From contig JAHLLB010000001.1 of assembly GCA_020444425.1 (NCBI GenBank), forward strand, positions 202,938-266,937: a stretch of 64,000 bases of DNA, written 5' to 3'. The position numbers were made by a program, and so were the translations under genes. This stretch comes from a bacterium (GTDB lineage Bacteria > Electryoneota > Electryoneia > Electryoneales > Electryoneaceae). Positions 25,823 to 35,635 of the stretch are shown here, piece by piece. The notes under the pieces were generated by a model. The model did not search any database, was not told where the DNA came from, and saw only the letters and a program-made list of their open reading frames with translations. Each line of letters opens with the position of its first letter. Position 1 is the first letter of the stretch.

Positions 25823-26243
25823 AGGTCGCTCGGACGGTTTCAACAGTTGCGCGCCAATATAGCACCTAAGACACACCTATTGCCCTCGGGCTTTAGCCCG
25901 GGATAACCCGTCGTCCAAGCATCCACCGCACCCATGCCCTCGGACTTCAGTCCGGGACAGCCTACCGTCCAAGAAAAATGACTTATAAGTCGTTCAATCT
26001 TCTCCAACCCCGGACTGAAGTCCGAGGACGTAAATACTCGGTCACATACAGTTCATTCGATCCCGGGCTAAAGCCCGAGGGCATGTCGTGCCAACCTTTT
26101 CGACAATAGATGTGTGTGACTCAATAGCAGGCAGGTATGTCGACCAATCGTCCGGCTCCGGTGCGTGTGTGACCGGCACGCGTTGCCGTGATCCGCTCTC
26201 GCCCGTACCTTGTCGCGAAATCGTCTCACAGATCGCGTGAACC
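25823..26243. other. Divergent intergenic region with four palindromes
   Basis: About 420 bp between the divergent ligase and glycosyltransferase genes. It carries four CGGRCT palindromes (next entry). The remaining sequence should hold the promoters, which I cannot assign. Confidence 0.5.
25881..26085. repeat. Symmetric cluster of four CGGRCT palindromes
   Basis: GCCCTCGGGCTTTAGCCCGGGAT (about 25882-25904) and CATGCCCTCGGACTTCAGTCC (25933-25957) are followed in reverse orientation by CCCGGACTGAAGTCCGAGGAC (about 26009-26029) and TCCCGGGCTAAAGCCCGAGGGCATG (26061-26085). The four form a mirror arrangement G-type, A-type, A-type, G-type. Confidence 0.85.
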
Positions 26244-27419
26244 ATGGCCGACAACCGTTGCCGCATCCTCATTTTCACCCAGAACGACTGGTTCTTCCAC
26301 CTGCACTTTCTCGCGTTGGGGCAGGCGTTGGCGGACACCGGCGCGGAGGTGTCGCTGGCGTGCCTGGTGGACGAACACGGCGAACGGCTGGAAGCGGCGG
26401 GTTTGCGTGTGCTCGCACTCAGCAGCCTCGATGTGCGCAGCCTCGGGCTGAAAGCACAGGCGAAAACGGTGGTCGAGCTGGTGCGGCTGATCCGGCGCGA
26501 ACAGCCGGATATGGTGCTGACCATCTCGCCGAAACCGGCGGTATTGGGCTCATTTGCGGCAAAACTGGCGGGGGTGCCGTCGATTCTGAGCCTGATGACC
26601 GGGCTCGGCTTCCTGTTCGCTGGCGAAAACGAGCGATTACAGACACTGCGGCGGGTAGTCCTCGGCGCGTTGAAGTGGGCGCATACTGGCGCCGGCAGCC
26701 GCATCCTGTTTCAGAATTCCATGGATCGGGAGTTGTTGATCAAGTCGGGCGTGATCCCGGGAAGCAAGGCGCCGCTGGTCGGCGGAGTCGGCACGGACCT
26801 TGACAAATTCAAACCGGGCCCGCGCAAGAATGAGGTTCCGGTGATTGTCTTCGGCGCACGAATGATCCGTGACAAGGGCGTGCTCGATTTGGTCGAGGCG
26901 GCGCACATCCTGCATGAGCAAGGGTTGAGATTCCGAGTCCTGCTCTGTGGCGATCCCGACCCCGGCAACCCGAACTCGTTGACGACGGACGAGCTGGTCG
27001 AGATCCACGAGGAACGGTTCGTTGACTGGCTCGGGCATGTCAGCGATATCGAGCGAATCCTCGCCGGCGCGGACATTGCCTGCCTCCCCACCTACTACCG
27101 CGAGGGAATGCCGAAATTCCTGCTCGACAGCGCGGCGGCGGGGCTACCGTTGGTGACGACAAACGCGCCCGGCTGCACGGACGTCGTGACCCACGGCGAG
27201 AACGGCCTGATTGTGCCGCAACGCAGCCCGGTGGCGTTGGCGGATGCGCTGCGGCAACTGATCGTGGATCGTGATCGGCGTCAGGCGATGGGCCGTGCCA
27301 GCCGCAAGCGCGCGGAAGCGGAATTTTCGGCGGACGCATTCGTCGAACGCGTCTTCGCTGTGTTCGACGACGCGGCGGTCGCCGCGGGCCGTCCCGGCTG
27401 CGTCTTCTCCACCCGGTAG
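26244..27419 (+). CDS. Family 4 glycosyltransferase
   Basis: 391 residues with the GT-B fold. The N-terminal half (about 1-190) binds the acceptor and includes TGLGFLFAGENERL; the C-terminal GT4 domain starts at VPVIVFGARMIRDKGVLDLVEAA and has the nucleotide-sugar-binding EGMPKFLLDSAAAGLPLVTT with the family E-x7-E pattern in relaxed form, and GENGLIVP. The type resembles N,N'-diacetylbacillosaminyl- or galactosyltransferases of O-antigen and capsule loci. Adjacent to the ligase gene, hence a likely role in surface glycan assembly. Donor and acceptor sugars cannot be named. Confidence 0.86.
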   Translation: MADNRCRILIFTQNDWFFHLHFLALGQALADTGAEVSLACLVDEHGERLEAAGLRVLALSSLDVRSLGLKAQAKTVVELVRLIRREQPDMVLTISPKPAVLGSFAAKLAGVPSILSLMTGLGFLFAGENERLQTLRRVVLGALKWAHTGAGSRILFQNSMDRELLIKSGVIPGSKAPLVGGVGTDLDKFKPGPRKNEVPVIVFGARMIRDKGVLDLVEAAHILHEQGLRFRVLLCGDPDPGNPNSLTTDELVEIHEERFVDWLGHVSDIERILAGADIACLPTYYREGMPKFLLDSAAAGLPLVTTNAPGCTDVVTHGENGLIVPQRSPVALADALRQLIVDRDRRQAMGRASRKRAEAEFSADAFVERVFAVFDDAAVAAGRPGCVFSTR

Positions 27420-27532
27420 ATCTCCTTCCACTCTCGCTGACCGGAGTTGACTCTCAAAGTTCAAGTAACCGCTCAAGGTTGAAACCTGCGATCCCGATAG
27501 AGGAAATGAGGTTGTCTCTGTTCGGGAGTATC

Positions 27533-28528
27533 ATGCGCAGGTTGGTTGTTCCACTCATCGTGCTGCTGCTGGCGTCAACGGTGCTGGCAAAAACGGACAT
27601 CGTGATCGATCCGGATTACGATCCGCGCATCCCCCTGCGTGTGGTGGTCCTCCCCGCGCTGAAGGAACGCAGCCTGAAGCGGGTGAACGAGCGCACCGTC
27701 TCCGCGATGCTTAGCACCGAACTGTTGAAGCTGTACGAGGTGACCGATTTGCTTCGTTTCGAGGCAGCGCTGAGCGCTCAACGCTTGAGCCTGGACAACG
27801 CATTCACCGCCAACTCTCGGGAAACAATTCGCGACGTGACCGGTGTCGACGCGGTGATCAATGTTGAGGTGTACCGCTGGGAGGAAGGCACCGGCGGGAT
27901 TCCGTTCCTCGGACGCAAGAGCGGCACCATCGCCATGCGGATCAACATGCTCGATCCGTATACCGGCCGCGCGTACTGGAGTGTTAACCGTCTCGAAGAC
28001 GTGAAACCGGGGACGGTGTTCCTCGACCGCACCACCGAACTGTTTCGAGACCTGGTCGATGAACTGGGTGACGAATTGACCGACATCGCCGAAGAGTTGA
28101 GCGAGGCGGACTCGTACGCCGAACTCGCAGCGACGCGGGAACCGTGGCAGCGGATGGAAGGCTACAGCCGTCGCACCTATGACGGCCAGGACGGTGTCGA
28201 GCGTGGCTTCATGCCGTACATGACGCCGGAAGCGGCCTACATCGAAGCCTACCGCGGCTACGGCTACCAGCCGGACACCGACAAGCAGGCGTACGAGGCA
28301 CCAATCTCACCGGACACGCGCTACGAGGACATTGAGGGTGAACAGGTGCCGGTATTGCCGGACATGGGATATGAGGCGGAGTTGTACGACCGGGCGTTCC
28401 ACGCCGCGCTGGATTCGTTGATCCAGTGGTCGAAACGGGATTCGTTGGGACAAGTGATCGTGCCGCCGAACCTGCCGCCGTTTGAATTGCAGGAGATGCC
28501 CGAGGACTCGGTGGGGGTGGAAAACTAG
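27533..28528 (+). CDS. Periplasmic protein with CsgG/LpoB-like domain
   Basis: About 331 residues from the ATG at 27533, preceded by CGGGAG; an ATG at 27506 is a second option. The signal peptide MRRLVVPLIVLLLASTVLA lacks a lipobox. The region about 30-170 (RVVVLPALKERSLKRVNERTVS..., EVTDLLRFEAAL, GVDAVINVEVYRW, MRINMLDPYTGRAYW) follows the CsgG/LpoB/GNA1162-like pattern of periplasmic proteins that sense or tie into the envelope. The C-terminal 130 residues are Tyr- and Asp-rich. Its stop codon overlaps that of tatA on the other strand. Precise role unknown. Confidence 0.65.
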   Translation: MRRLVVPLIVLLLASTVLAKTDIVIDPDYDPRIPLRVVVLPALKERSLKRVNERTVSAMLSTELLKLYEVTDLLRFEAALSAQRLSLDNAFTANSRETIRDVTGVDAVINVEVYRWEEGTGGIPFLGRKSGTIAMRINMLDPYTGRAYWSVNRLEDVKPGTVFLDRTTELFRDLVDELGDELTDIAEELSEADSYAELAATREPWQRMEGYSRRTYDGQDGVERGFMPYMTPEAAYIEAYRGYGYQPDTDKQAYEAPISPDTRYEDIEGEQVPVLPDMGYEAELYDRAFHAALDSLIQWSKRDSLGQVIVPPNLPPFELQEMPEDSVGVEN

Positions 28529-28956
28529 TCCTGCTGTTTCGGTTCAGAACTGGATGACGATTCCGGGTGAGAGCTGCCGCTTTCGCCCGTTTTCGTTGGC
28601 GAAGTCTTGTACGGCGCGGGATCGTCGGGCCTGCGTTGTGGCTCGATGGCGTCCGGGTACGGAAGCTCGGGCGGGACATATTTTCCCTCGGCGTCCGGCT
28701 GGGGTTCGCGGGAAGCGGTGGGGGCGTCAGGTTTGCGCGGTCCACGGATCGGGTTGCCCTTCATCATGGACGCGGCATCCTTCATTTCCTCTTCGATGCC
28801 GATGCGGTTGATTTCACGGCGGACCTCATTCAGCGAGCGGCGCATCGTCGAGGACCATTTCCCCATCATGCGCGCCACACGTGGTAATTCCTTTCCGCCG
28901 AACAACAGCAGCACGACGAACAGGATCAGCAGGACTTCACCGCCACCGGGAAACAC
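28525..28956 (-). CDS. tatA: Twin-arginine translocase subunit TatA/TatB
   Basis: 143 residues. A short periplasmic start and one TM helix (about 7-21, EVLLILFVVLLLFG), the FGGKELP hinge and an amphipathic helix are the TatA/B hallmark; the C-terminal 90 residues are Pro-, Asp- and Ser-rich and probably disordered, long for TatA. It follows tatC by 3 bp. Its TAG stop shares the four bases CTAG with the stop of the convergent plus-strand gene. Whether it works as TatA or TatB cannot be settled; single TatA-type proteins often do both. Confidence 0.9.
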   Translation of the reverse strand: MFPGGGEVLLILFVVLLLFGGKELPRVARMMGKWSSTMRRSLNEVRREINRIGIEEEMKDAASMMKGNPIRGPRKPDAPTASREPQPDAEGKYVPPELPYPDAIEPQRRPDDPAPYKTSPTKTGESGSSHPESSSSSEPKQQD

Positions 28957-28959
28957 GGA

Positions 28960-30045
28960 TTATGCCTTCCGTTCCGGGTTATCATCAACGTTTCCGGCTG
29001 GGCCGGACCCGTCACCATCGGTTTCATCATCGCCGGTCTCATCGGGTTCGAATCCTTCGGGCGGATCGAGTTCCCCGCGTTCCTTCATCCGGCGAATGCG
29101 TTCATCCCTAATATCCTCAACCGTGAGCCCGCGCGCCTCTTTCTTCGCCGGTTGCGGCTCGGAGGAAACAGCGTCTGACTCGCGCGGAACCGTATTGACA
29201 TCATCCTCGAGGTCGGAATAGTCTTCTTCGGGTTGTTTTTTGTCTGAATCCGAGCCTGCTCCATCCCCTTCCCCATCGCCGTTGCCGTCATCCGCCATGA
29301 ATTCGGCGTGTTTCTTCTCGTACTGTTTCCGCGCGACGATGGCGAGCAGGATGCTGGCCTCGTACAGGATGACCATCGGCAGCGTAAGCACCGCCTGGGT
29401 GAACACGTCCGGCGGCGTGATCAATGCCGCCAGCAGCAGGAAGGCGACGATCATATGCCGACGGTATTTCCGCAGGAACGCCGGTGTGACAACGCCGAAG
29501 CGTGCGAGGAAGTAGATCAGCAGCGGCAGTTCGAAGACGACGCCGAACGCGAGCAATAGCCTCAGCACGAAGTCGACGTATTTCCCCAGCGACCACGCGT
29601 TCTGAATCTCCTGTGTGCCAAAGCTGAGGAAGAAGCGGGTGGCGTACGGCAGCACATACAGCGAAAATGCCGCCCCGGTGATGAACAACAGGCTGGAGAA
29701 GAACACGACCGGGAGGACCAACTTGCGCTCGTGCTCGAACAATCCGGGCGCGACGAACGCCCAGACCTGGTAAAACACCCACGGCGCGGCGGCAACCAAC
29801 CCGGCAACAAGCGCGATCTTGAGCCGAACAATGAAGCCTTCCGCGGGTGCAAGTAGTGCTAGGCTGGCGGAGGTCTCGTTCTCGAACGGAATCAGCAGCC
29901 AGCCCTGGAAAATCGGGGCAAAGTAGTAACAAACGGAAGCAGCGAGAAAAATCCCGACCAACGCCCGCCACAGGGACGACCGCAGTTCATCGAGATGATC
30001 GAAGAACGTCATCTCGGCGGGAGTTTTTTTCTCGCGTTTGCTCAT
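28960..30045 (-). CDS. tatC: Twin-arginine translocase core subunit TatC with acidic C-terminal extension
   Basis: 361 residues. Residues 1-255 form the usual six-helix Tat[17 protein letters not shown] at the N-terminus with the conserved HLx[19 protein letters not shown] in the first cytoplasmic loop and [20 protein letters not shown] near helices 5-6. About 105 further residues are highly acidic and Gly/Pro-rich ([17 protein letters not shown] and beyond), not part of the family core. It exports folded proteins with RR signal peptides together with TatA. Overlaps purQ by 4 bp upstream and is 3 bp from tatA. Confidence 0.95.
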   Translation of the reverse strand: MSKREKKTPAEMTFFDHLDELRSSLWRALVGIFLAASVCYYFAPIFQGWLLIPFENETSASLALLAPAEGFIVRLKIALVAGLVAAAPWVFYQVWAFVAPGLFEHERKLVLPVVFFSSLLFITGAAFSLYVLPYATRFFLSFGTQEIQNAWSLGKYVDFVLRLLLAFGVVFELPLLIYFLARFGVVTPAFLRKYRRHMIVAFLLLAALITPPDVFTQAVLTLPMVILYEASILLAIVARKQYEKKHAEFMADDGNGDGEGDGAGSDSDKKQPEEDYSDLEDDVNTVPRESDAVSSEPQPAKKEARGLTVEDIRDERIRRMKERGELDPPEGFEPDETGDDETDGDGSGPAGNVDDNPERKA

Positions 30046-30737
30046 GCGTTCACGAATTGATCAATAACCGACTCGAAGATCGCCCGGCCGTCATCGTGGA
30101 CAATCAACGCGTCGCAGCGGCGTTCCGGGTGCGGCATCATGCCGAGCACGTTCCCGCCTTCGTTGATGATCCCTGCGATGTTGTTCACCGACCCGTTCGG
30201 GTTGGACTCCGCATCCACATCCCCGCTCAACGAACAGTAGCGGAACAGCACACCGTTGCGGTCTTCCAGCCGTTTCAGCTCATCCTCGGCGAGGAAATAC
30301 GATCCTTCATGGTGCGCGATCGGGATGCGCAGTACCTGCTGCGGTGTACACGCGTTGGTGAAGCGGGTGTCGGTGCGTTCGACACGGACCGGCTGATCCT
30401 GGCAGATGAACCGCAGGCTGTGGTTCTGCCGTAACGCTCCCGGCAGCAGTCCGGACTCGGTCAGCATCTGGAAGCCGTTGCAGATCCCGATCACGATTCC
30501 GCCCTTGTTCGCAAAGGCGATGACTTCGTTCATCACCGGGCTGAAGCGTGCGATGGCACCGGAACGGAGATAATCGCCGTAGGAGAATCCGCCCGGCAGC
30601 AGGATGCCGTCAACGTCGCCGAGTTCGGTTTCCTTGTGCCAGATAAAGCGCACGTCCTGGCCGAAAACGCGGCCCAGCACGTCGTATGCGTCCCGGTCAC
30701 AATTGGAACCGGGAAAGACGATCACACCCCACTTCAT
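30042..30737 (-). CDS. purQ: Phosphoribosylformylglycinamidine synthase, glutaminase subunit
   Basis: 231 residues; supplies ammonia from glutamine to PurL in step 4 of purine synthesis. The triad amidotransferase motifs are clear: start [14 protein letters not shown], oxyanion [15 protein letters not shown], nucleophile elbow GICNGFQML with catalytic Cys, and the catalytic His-Glu in [10 protein letters not shown]. It follows purS with a 4-bp overlap and overlaps tatC by 4 bp. The large subunit PurL is outside the window, so this is the three-part (PurS/Q/L) enzyme. Confidence 0.96.
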   Translation of the reverse strand: MKWGVIVFPGSNCDRDAYDVLGRVFGQDVRFIWHKETELGDVDGILLPGGFSYGDYLRSGAIARFSPVMNEVIAFANKGGIVIGICNGFQMLTESGLLPGALRQNHSLRFICQDQPVRVERTDTRFTNACTPQQVLRIPIAHHEGSYFLAEDELKRLEDRNGVLFRYCSLSGDVDAESNPNGSVNNIAGIINEGGNVLGMMPHPERRCDALIVHDDGRAIFESVIDQFVNA

Positions 30738-30985
30738 GCGATCTCCTCGGCAACGTGCACCTTGAAGCCCTCGACGTTCTCGTTTGCCAGCAACGTGTCC
30801 GCCATTTCTTCGGCGCGTTTGATTGCGGTGGCTGCGTCCGTCTCGTTGACATCGAGCACGATGCGTTTGCCGACGCGCACTCCGTTCACTTCGTCATAGC
30901 CGAGCTGGTGCAGAGCCTGCATCACGGCTTTGCCCTGCGGATCGAGGATGCCCTCTTTCGGCATGACTTCGACAATTACTCTCAT
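30734..30985 (-). CDS. purS: Phosphoribosylformylglycinamidine synthase subunit PurS
   Basis: 83 residues, standard for the family. [20 protein letters not shown] and [14 protein letters not shown] are the usual PurS segments. It bridges PurQ and PurL in the enzyme complex that makes FGAM. Start codon ATG with a 4-bp gap to pssA upstream and a 4-bp overlap with purQ. Confidence 0.95.
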   Translation of the reverse strand: MRVIVEVMPKEGILDPQGKAVMQALHQLGYDEVNGVRVGKRIVLDVNETDAATAIKRAEEMADTLLANENVEGFKVHVAEEIA

Positions 30986-30989
30986 GGTA

Positions 30990-31676
30990 TCACTCTCCGG
31001 GACGGTCTGAGTCCTCTTGCAGACGATGGAATTTGTGCATCAGGGATGGCCCGAGGAAGGCGTACACGACCATCAATGACAGCGCCGCGAGACCGGGCGA
31101 CAGGAAGAACAGGACAATGTGCACACCCCAGATCAGGTATGTCAGTGGCCGGGACAGCAGCCCCAGCGACGGGTGCGTCAGTTTGCCGTATGGCAGTTTG
31201 CACACGGCCAACGATGAGAACGCAGCGGCAGTTACCGGCGGCAGCCACGCGAGGTATTTGTGCTTCTGCGCCAAGGCACAGGAACCGGTCACCGCGATCG
31301 CAGTCGCCGGGGACGGCATGCCGGTGAACCAGCCCGGTCCTCCGCCACCTGTAGCGAAGCGGAACAGGCGGAACAGAATCGACCCCGGGTACAGCCAGCT
31401 GACGAAACGGTAAGATTTCGCCTTGTTCAGGGATAGCAGCATGAACGCCGGCACGAGGCCGAAGCTGGTCATGTCGGCGGTGGAATCGAGCTCACTGCCG
31501 CGCCGTCCGACGGTGCCACTTTTGCGTGCCGCCCAACCGTCGAGGACATCCAGGATACCGGCGACGACCATCGCGACCACGGCCGCGCCGGACTTTTTCC
31601 GGCGAAACAGCAGCAAACTGATCAAGCCGGAGCCGACATTGCCGAGGGTGAACCAGGTCGCTGTGTTGCGATTCAC
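30990..31676 (-). CDS. pssA: CDP-diacylglycerol-serine O-phosphatidyltransferase
   Basis: 228 residues. A membrane CDP-alcohol phosphatidyltransferase making phosphatidylserine. The full motif DG-x2-AR-x8-G-x3-D-x3-D is present in DGWAARKSGTVGRRGSELDSTAD at about residues 46-68. Several TM helices follow. The GTG start overlaps the psd stop by 4 bp, so the product is handed to the adjacent decarboxylase to make phosphatidylethanolamine. Confidence 0.94.
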   Translation of the reverse strand: MNRNTATWFTLGNVGSGLISLLLFRRKKSGAAVVAMVVAGILDVLDGWAARKSGTVGRRGSELDSTADMTSFGLVPAFMLLSLNKAKSYRFVSWLYPGSILFRLFRFATGGGGPGWFTGMPSPATAIAVTGSCALAQKHKYLAWLPPVTAAAFSSLAVCKLPYGKLTHPSLGLLSRPLTYLIWGVHIVLFFLSPGLAALSLMVVYAFLGPSLMHKFHRLQEDSDRPGE

Positions 31677-32341
31677 TGTGAACCACCCCCGTCTGGTACT
31701 GACATTGGTGCATCCCGGCCTCCACCTTCCGCGACAAGAGTGACGCCGGCGTGCACCTCGTCTCCTTTCGTGACCAGCACCTTCATGCCTGGTGGAAGGA
31801 TGATCTCGCTCCGTGACCCGAAGCGGACGAACCCGATCCGTTGTCCGGCCAGCAGTTCGTCTCCGATGTTGACAGGGACCACGACCCGCCGCGCGACCGC
31901 GCCAGTCATTGCGGAAAACTGCAGTGGACCGTACATGGTCATCATATCGACAGTGACGCGCTGGTTTGAGTCGATCGATTCCGGGGTGTTGGCTGGAAGG
32001 AACGTGCCGGGAACAAACTCATAACCCGTGACAACACCGGACGCTGGCGCGCGTAAGGCGTGAACATCAAGCAGCGAGATATACACGTTGATCCTGATGC
32101 GCCCGTCCGCTAGGGGTCGGACTTCATCAATCACCCCGTCTGACACAGCGACGACTGCCTGTGGATCGGGTTGTGGCCGAGCGGGGTCTCGGAAGAAAAA
32201 GAGCATGATCATCCACAGCAACAAAAAGAGCCCGGCAGGTAGAAACAGCCAGGCTTTCTTGCGCCAGATCCCGATAAACACGCTGCCGAGGAACAGCAGC
32301 ATCGGGAGGATGACAAACCAGAATCCTTCCGCGGCAATCAT
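31673..32341 (-). CDS. psd: Phosphatidylserine decarboxylase, short type
   Basis: 222 residues, the short proenzyme form. Two N-terminal TM helices (about 8-50), then a barrel-sandwich-like domain with VYISLLDVHALRAPASG and RFGSRSEIILPPG. The enzyme cleaves itself at a Gly-Ser to form a pyruvoyl group; here the site is GSRS, as in the archaeal-type family, instead of LGST. Converts phosphatidylserine to phosphatidylethanolamine. Linked to pssA by overlap and to purC by a 10-bp gap. Confidence 0.93.
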   Translation of the reverse strand: MIAAEGFWFVILPMLLFLGSVFIGIWRKKAWLFLPAGLFLLLWMIMLFFFRDPARPQPDPQAVVAVSDGVIDEVRPLADGRIRINVYISLLDVHALRAPASGVVTGYEFVPGTFLPANTPESIDSNQRVTVDMMTMYGPLQFSAMTGAVARRVVVPVNIGDELLAGQRIGFVRFGSRSEIILPPGMKVLVTKGDEVHAGVTLVAEGGGRDAPMSVPDGGGSQ

Positions 32342-32351
32342 CGTTGTTGAC

Positions 32352-33059
32352 CTACGCTGAGACGATCCGTTCCAGCAATTCCTGGTAGACCTTGTCCACC
32401 CGGCCCATGTCGTAGCGGAACCGGTCCTTGTCCATCTTCTTGTTGGTCTTGCGGTCCCAGATGCGGCAGGTGTCCGGGCTGACCTCGTCCGCGATCAGGA
32501 TGTTTCGATCATGCTTGCCGAACTCGAGCTTGAAGTCGACGAGCATCAGGCTGCGGCGGTCGAAGAACGATTTCAGGATCGCGTTCACCTTGGATGCGAT
32601 GCGGCTGATCATCTTCATTTCTTCCGGAGTCGCGTGACCCATCGCGTACGCGTGGTGCTCATTGATCATCGGGTCGCCGAGCCGGTCGCTCTTGAGGCGG
32701 TATTCGATGATCGGGTACTTGAGCGTGCTGCCCTCTTCGAGATCATAGGTTTTCGCAAGGCTGGCGGTGGCGACATTGCGCACCACGACCTCGATCGGAA
32801 TCATCTCGAGACGGCGCACCAGCATTTCGTTGTCGCTCAGCTTGCGCGTGAAATGCGTGCCAACGTGGTAATTTTCAAGGTACTGGAAGAGGTACGTGGA
32901 TACCGAGTTGCAGAGCGCACCCTTCCCGTCAAAGCGGCCGCGTTTCGTGCCATGGAAGGCGGTGAGCTCATCCTTGAACACCATGATGAGCTGATTGACG
33001 TCTTCGGTGATGAAAAGCTGCTTGGCCTTACCTTCGTAGAGAAGATCCTTCCGTTCCAA
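32352..33059 (-). CDS. purC: Phosphoribosylaminoimidazole-succinocarboxamide synthase
   Basis: 235 residues, typical for the bacterial form. ATP-dependent ligation of aspartate to CAIR in purine synthesis. Family segments: LLYEGKAKQLF, LTAFHGTKRGRFDGKG, MIPIEVVVRNVATASL, and LMLVDFKLEFGKHD followed by ILIADEVSPDTCRIWD (ATP/Mg binding). It lies 35 bp behind purB and leads to psd, so purine and phospholipid genes alternate in the operon. Confidence 0.96.
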   Translation of the reverse strand: MERKDLLYEGKAKQLFITEDVNQLIMVFKDELTAFHGTKRGRFDGKGALCNSVSTYLFQYLENYHVGTHFTRKLSDNEMLVRRLEMIPIEVVVRNVATASLAKTYDLEEGSTLKYPIIEYRLKSDRLGDPMINEHHAYAMGHATPEEMKMISRIASKVNAILKSFFDRRSLMLVDFKLEFGKHDRNILIADEVSPDTCRIWDRKTNKKMDKDRFRYDMGRVDKVYQELLERIVSA

Positions 33060-33094
33060 CGTGTATCCTCCCGTAAGGAACTTCGAAACCGGGT

Positions 33095-34393
33095 TTATTC
33101 GGCGAACCCGATCCGCTGATAGATGGTGTTGGTGTGGCGCAGGGCGTGGCGCACGTCGAATGCCTGTTCGACCTGTTCCCTGCCAATACGTTCCACCAGC
33201 TCGCTGTTGGCGAGCGCGGCCTCCTTGACCGATGCGCCGCGATCGACGGCGTCATGCGCGATGCGCTGCACCAGTGCGTACCCCTCCTCCCGGGTCAGCC
33301 CGGAACGCACCAATGCGAGCAACAAACCTTCGGAAAAAACAGCGCCGCGAGTCAGGTCGAGCACTTCCTGCACTCGTACCTCATCAACGACGAGGTTCTT
33401 CACCAGCCGTGTGGTCAGGTTGAGCAGATAATCCAACGCGATGGTCGAATCCGGCAGGATCACCCGTTCCACGGAACTGTGCGAGATGTCTCGTTCATGC
33501 CACAGCGCGATATCATCGAACGCGGTGTGCATGTTGGCACGCAGCAGCCGTGCCATCCCGCAGATCTTTTCCGCATTGATCGGGTTCCGCTTGTGCGGCA
33601 TCGCGGAAGAACCCTTCTGCCCCTTGGCGAATCCTTCACGCGCTTCCCTGACCTCGGTCCGTTGCAAATGCCGTACTTCGAGCGCAATGGATTCTAAGAT
33701 GGAGCCAATTAACGAAATAGCCGCGAGGAAGTCTGCATGACGGTCTCTCGAGACGATCTGCGAGGAGATCGGAGCAGCGGTCAAACCCAGCTCCGCCATG
33801 ACTTCCAGTTCCATATCGGGGTCGAGATGGACATACATCCCGACCGCCCCGGACAATTTCCCGGTGCAAACCCAGTCATACCCTGACGCGAGCCGTTGCC
33901 TCGCCCGTTCGAGCTGCTCATGGAATCGAGCCCAGCGTAACCCGAACGATACCGGTTCGGCGTGAACGCCGTGCGTGCGTCCAATGGACGGCAGATCCTT
34001 GTACTCCAGCGCCTTTTCGCGCAATGCCTCGAGCAGTGGATCAACGCCGTCGAGCAGGATTTTGCCCGCCGCCTTCAGCTGCAACGCCAGCGCGGTATCG
34101 AGCATGTCGGACGAGGTCATGCCAAGGTGCACCCAGCGTGATGCCGGGCCGACGTGTTCTGCGACCGATGTCAGGAATGCGATCACGTCGTGGTGCGTCG
34201 TGCGTTCGATTTCGTCAATGCGGGCGATGTCGTAGCCGGCCTTGGCGTGAATCGTGTCGCGATCTTCCTGCGGAATGATGCCGCGTTTGGTCCACGCGTT
34301 GACCACGGCCAACTCGACCTGTAACCACGAATCGTACTTGCCTTTGTCCGTCCAGATCGCACCGATTTCCGGGCGAGTGTACCGATCAATCAT
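33095..34393 (-). CDS. purB: Adenylosuccinate lyase
   Basis: 432 residues. Fumarase/aspartase superfamily enzyme that cleaves SAICAR and adenylosuccinate. The signature loop GSSAMPHKRNPINAEKI is intact (about residues 262-278) and the region THHDVIAFLT, HLGMTSSDMLDTALALQ and IGRTHGVHAEP hold the other active-site blocks. The start ATG overlaps the stop of the HtrA gene upstream by 4 bp. Confidence 0.96.
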   Translation of the reverse strand: MIDRYTRPEIGAIWTDKGKYDSWLQVELAVVNAWTKRGIIPQEDRDTIHAKAGYDIARIDEIERTTHHDVIAFLTSVAEHVGPASRWVHLGMTSSDMLDTALALQLKAAGKILLDGVDPLLEALREKALEYKDLPSIGRTHGVHAEPVSFGLRWARFHEQLERARQRLASGYDWVCTGKLSGAVGMYVHLDPDMELEVMAELGLTAAPISSQIVSRDRHADFLAAISLIGSILESIALEVRHLQRTEVREAREGFAKGQKGSSAMPHKRNPINAEKICGMARLLRANMHTAFDDIALWHERDISHSSVERVILPDSTIALDYLLNLTTRLVKNLVVDEVRVQEVLDLTRGAVFSEGLLLALVRSGLTREEGYALVQRIAHDAVDRGASVKEAALANSELVERIGREQVEQAFDVRHALRHTNTIYQRIGFAE

Positions 34394-35631
34394 GACTGAG
34401 GAACCTCCACCAACTGCATGTGTACTACCTCGGAATCGCCGTCCCGGAAAATCTCAAAGTCCAGGACGTCACCCACGCGCAGGTCATGGTTTTTGAAGTA
34501 CCGGTCCAGCGACCGGATGCTGGCGATCTTCACGCCGTTCACCGCCATAATGATATCACCGGGTAACATCCCGGCATCGTCCGCCGGACCGTCTGGCTCA
34601 ATGCTCATAACGATGACACCCGCGAGCGACGGGTAGCGCAAACTATTCGCCACCGGCCAGTTAAGGTTGTCAATCACCATTCCGGTCCAGACTGCGTCAT
34701 CGATTTCCGCTCGTGCCCGGAGGTTATCGACAACGTGCAGGACGGTTGGCGCCGGGATCGCGAAACCAATACCGATGGAACCCGTTGATCCGTCTCCGCC
34801 GGTGAAGATAAACGTGTTCACCCCGATGACCACACTTTCGGTGTTGATCAATGGCCCGCCGGAATTGCCCGGGTTAATCGCGGCGTCGGTCTGGATCATG
34901 TCGGTGTACTGGCGGCCATCTTCCTGGCGGTTGAACGTGCGCCCCAGTGCGGACACGACGCCGACAGACACACTCGGCTGGTCGTTCACCTTGAACAGCC
35001 CGAACGGGTTGCCGATCGACATCACCCACTCGCCAACAAGCAGATCTTCCTCGTCCGCCACCCGCAGCCACGGCAGATCCTTGCCGTTGACCTTCAGCAA
35101 TGCGATATCGGTGTCGTAATCCGTGCCCAGCACTTCGGCGACGAAGGTGCGGCCGTCGTTTAATGCGACGATGATCGAGTCGGCATCATTGACCACGTGT
35201 TCGTTGGTGACGACGTAGCCGTCCGGCGCGATAATGAAGCCGGAGCCGTAGTTCTCGATCTGCCGCTCATAAATCCGCTGCGGAAAGAAGCGGAAGAAGC
35301 GCTGGTAGAACGGATCGTCCGCCATCGGACTGCGTTGCCGTACGGTCCGTGTCTTGGTAACGGTAATTCCGACCACCGCCGGGGACGCCTTGCGTATCGC
35401 TTCGGTGATTTCGGTCCGGCGGCCGACCTCGTGAACCTCCGGCAGCTCCTGCGAGACATGTTCATCGCGGAGCGTATCCGGAAGCTCGATCTGCTGCGAG
35501 ATTTCCTCGACGGCAGACGGTCCTCGTTCCCATCGGGTGCGCTCGATTTCCATCCCCGTCCACAACAAGCCGACGGCGAATGCACCGAACACAAACCCGA
35601 AGAGAAACCAGCGCCAGACTTTACTCTTCAA
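34390..35631 (-). CDS. HtrA/DegP-type periplasmic serine protease with PDZ domain
   Basis: 413 residues. A TM anchor near the N-terminus (about 6-26) is followed by a trypsin-like domain with the triad His in VVTNEHVVNDAD, Asp in DYDTDIALLKV and Ser in NPGNSGGPL, then one PDZ domain (about 320-405, GVIVMSIEPDGPADDAGMLPGDIIMAVNG). Membrane-anchored with a single PDZ, it resembles DegS/HhoA types. The TTG start has AAGGGG eight bases upstream, inside the end of the preceding gene. Role in envelope quality control or signalling is inferred; it might act on the ECF anti-sigma factor, but nothing in the sequence shows it. Confidence 0.92.
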   Translation of the reverse strand: MKSKVWRWFLFGFVFGAFAVGLLWTGMEIERTRWERGPSAVEEISQQIELPDTLRDEHVSQELPEVHEVGRRTEITEAIRKASPAVVGITVTKTRTVRQRSPMADDPFYQRFFRFFPQRIYERQIENYGSGFIIAPDGYVVTNEHVVNDADSIIVALNDGRTFVAEVLGTDYDTDIALLKVNGKDLPWLRVADEEDLLVGEWVMSIGNPFGLFKVNDQPSVSVGVVSALGRTFNRQEDGRQYTDMIQTDAAINPGNSGGPLINTESVVIGVNTFIFTGGDGSTGSIGIGFAIPAPTVLHVVDNLRARAEIDDAVWTGMVIDNLNWPVANSLRYPSLAGVIVMSIEPDGPADDAGMLPGDIIMAVNGVKIASIRSLDRYFKNHDLRVGDVLDFEIFRDGDSEVVHMQLVEVPQS

Positions 35632-35635
35632 CCGT

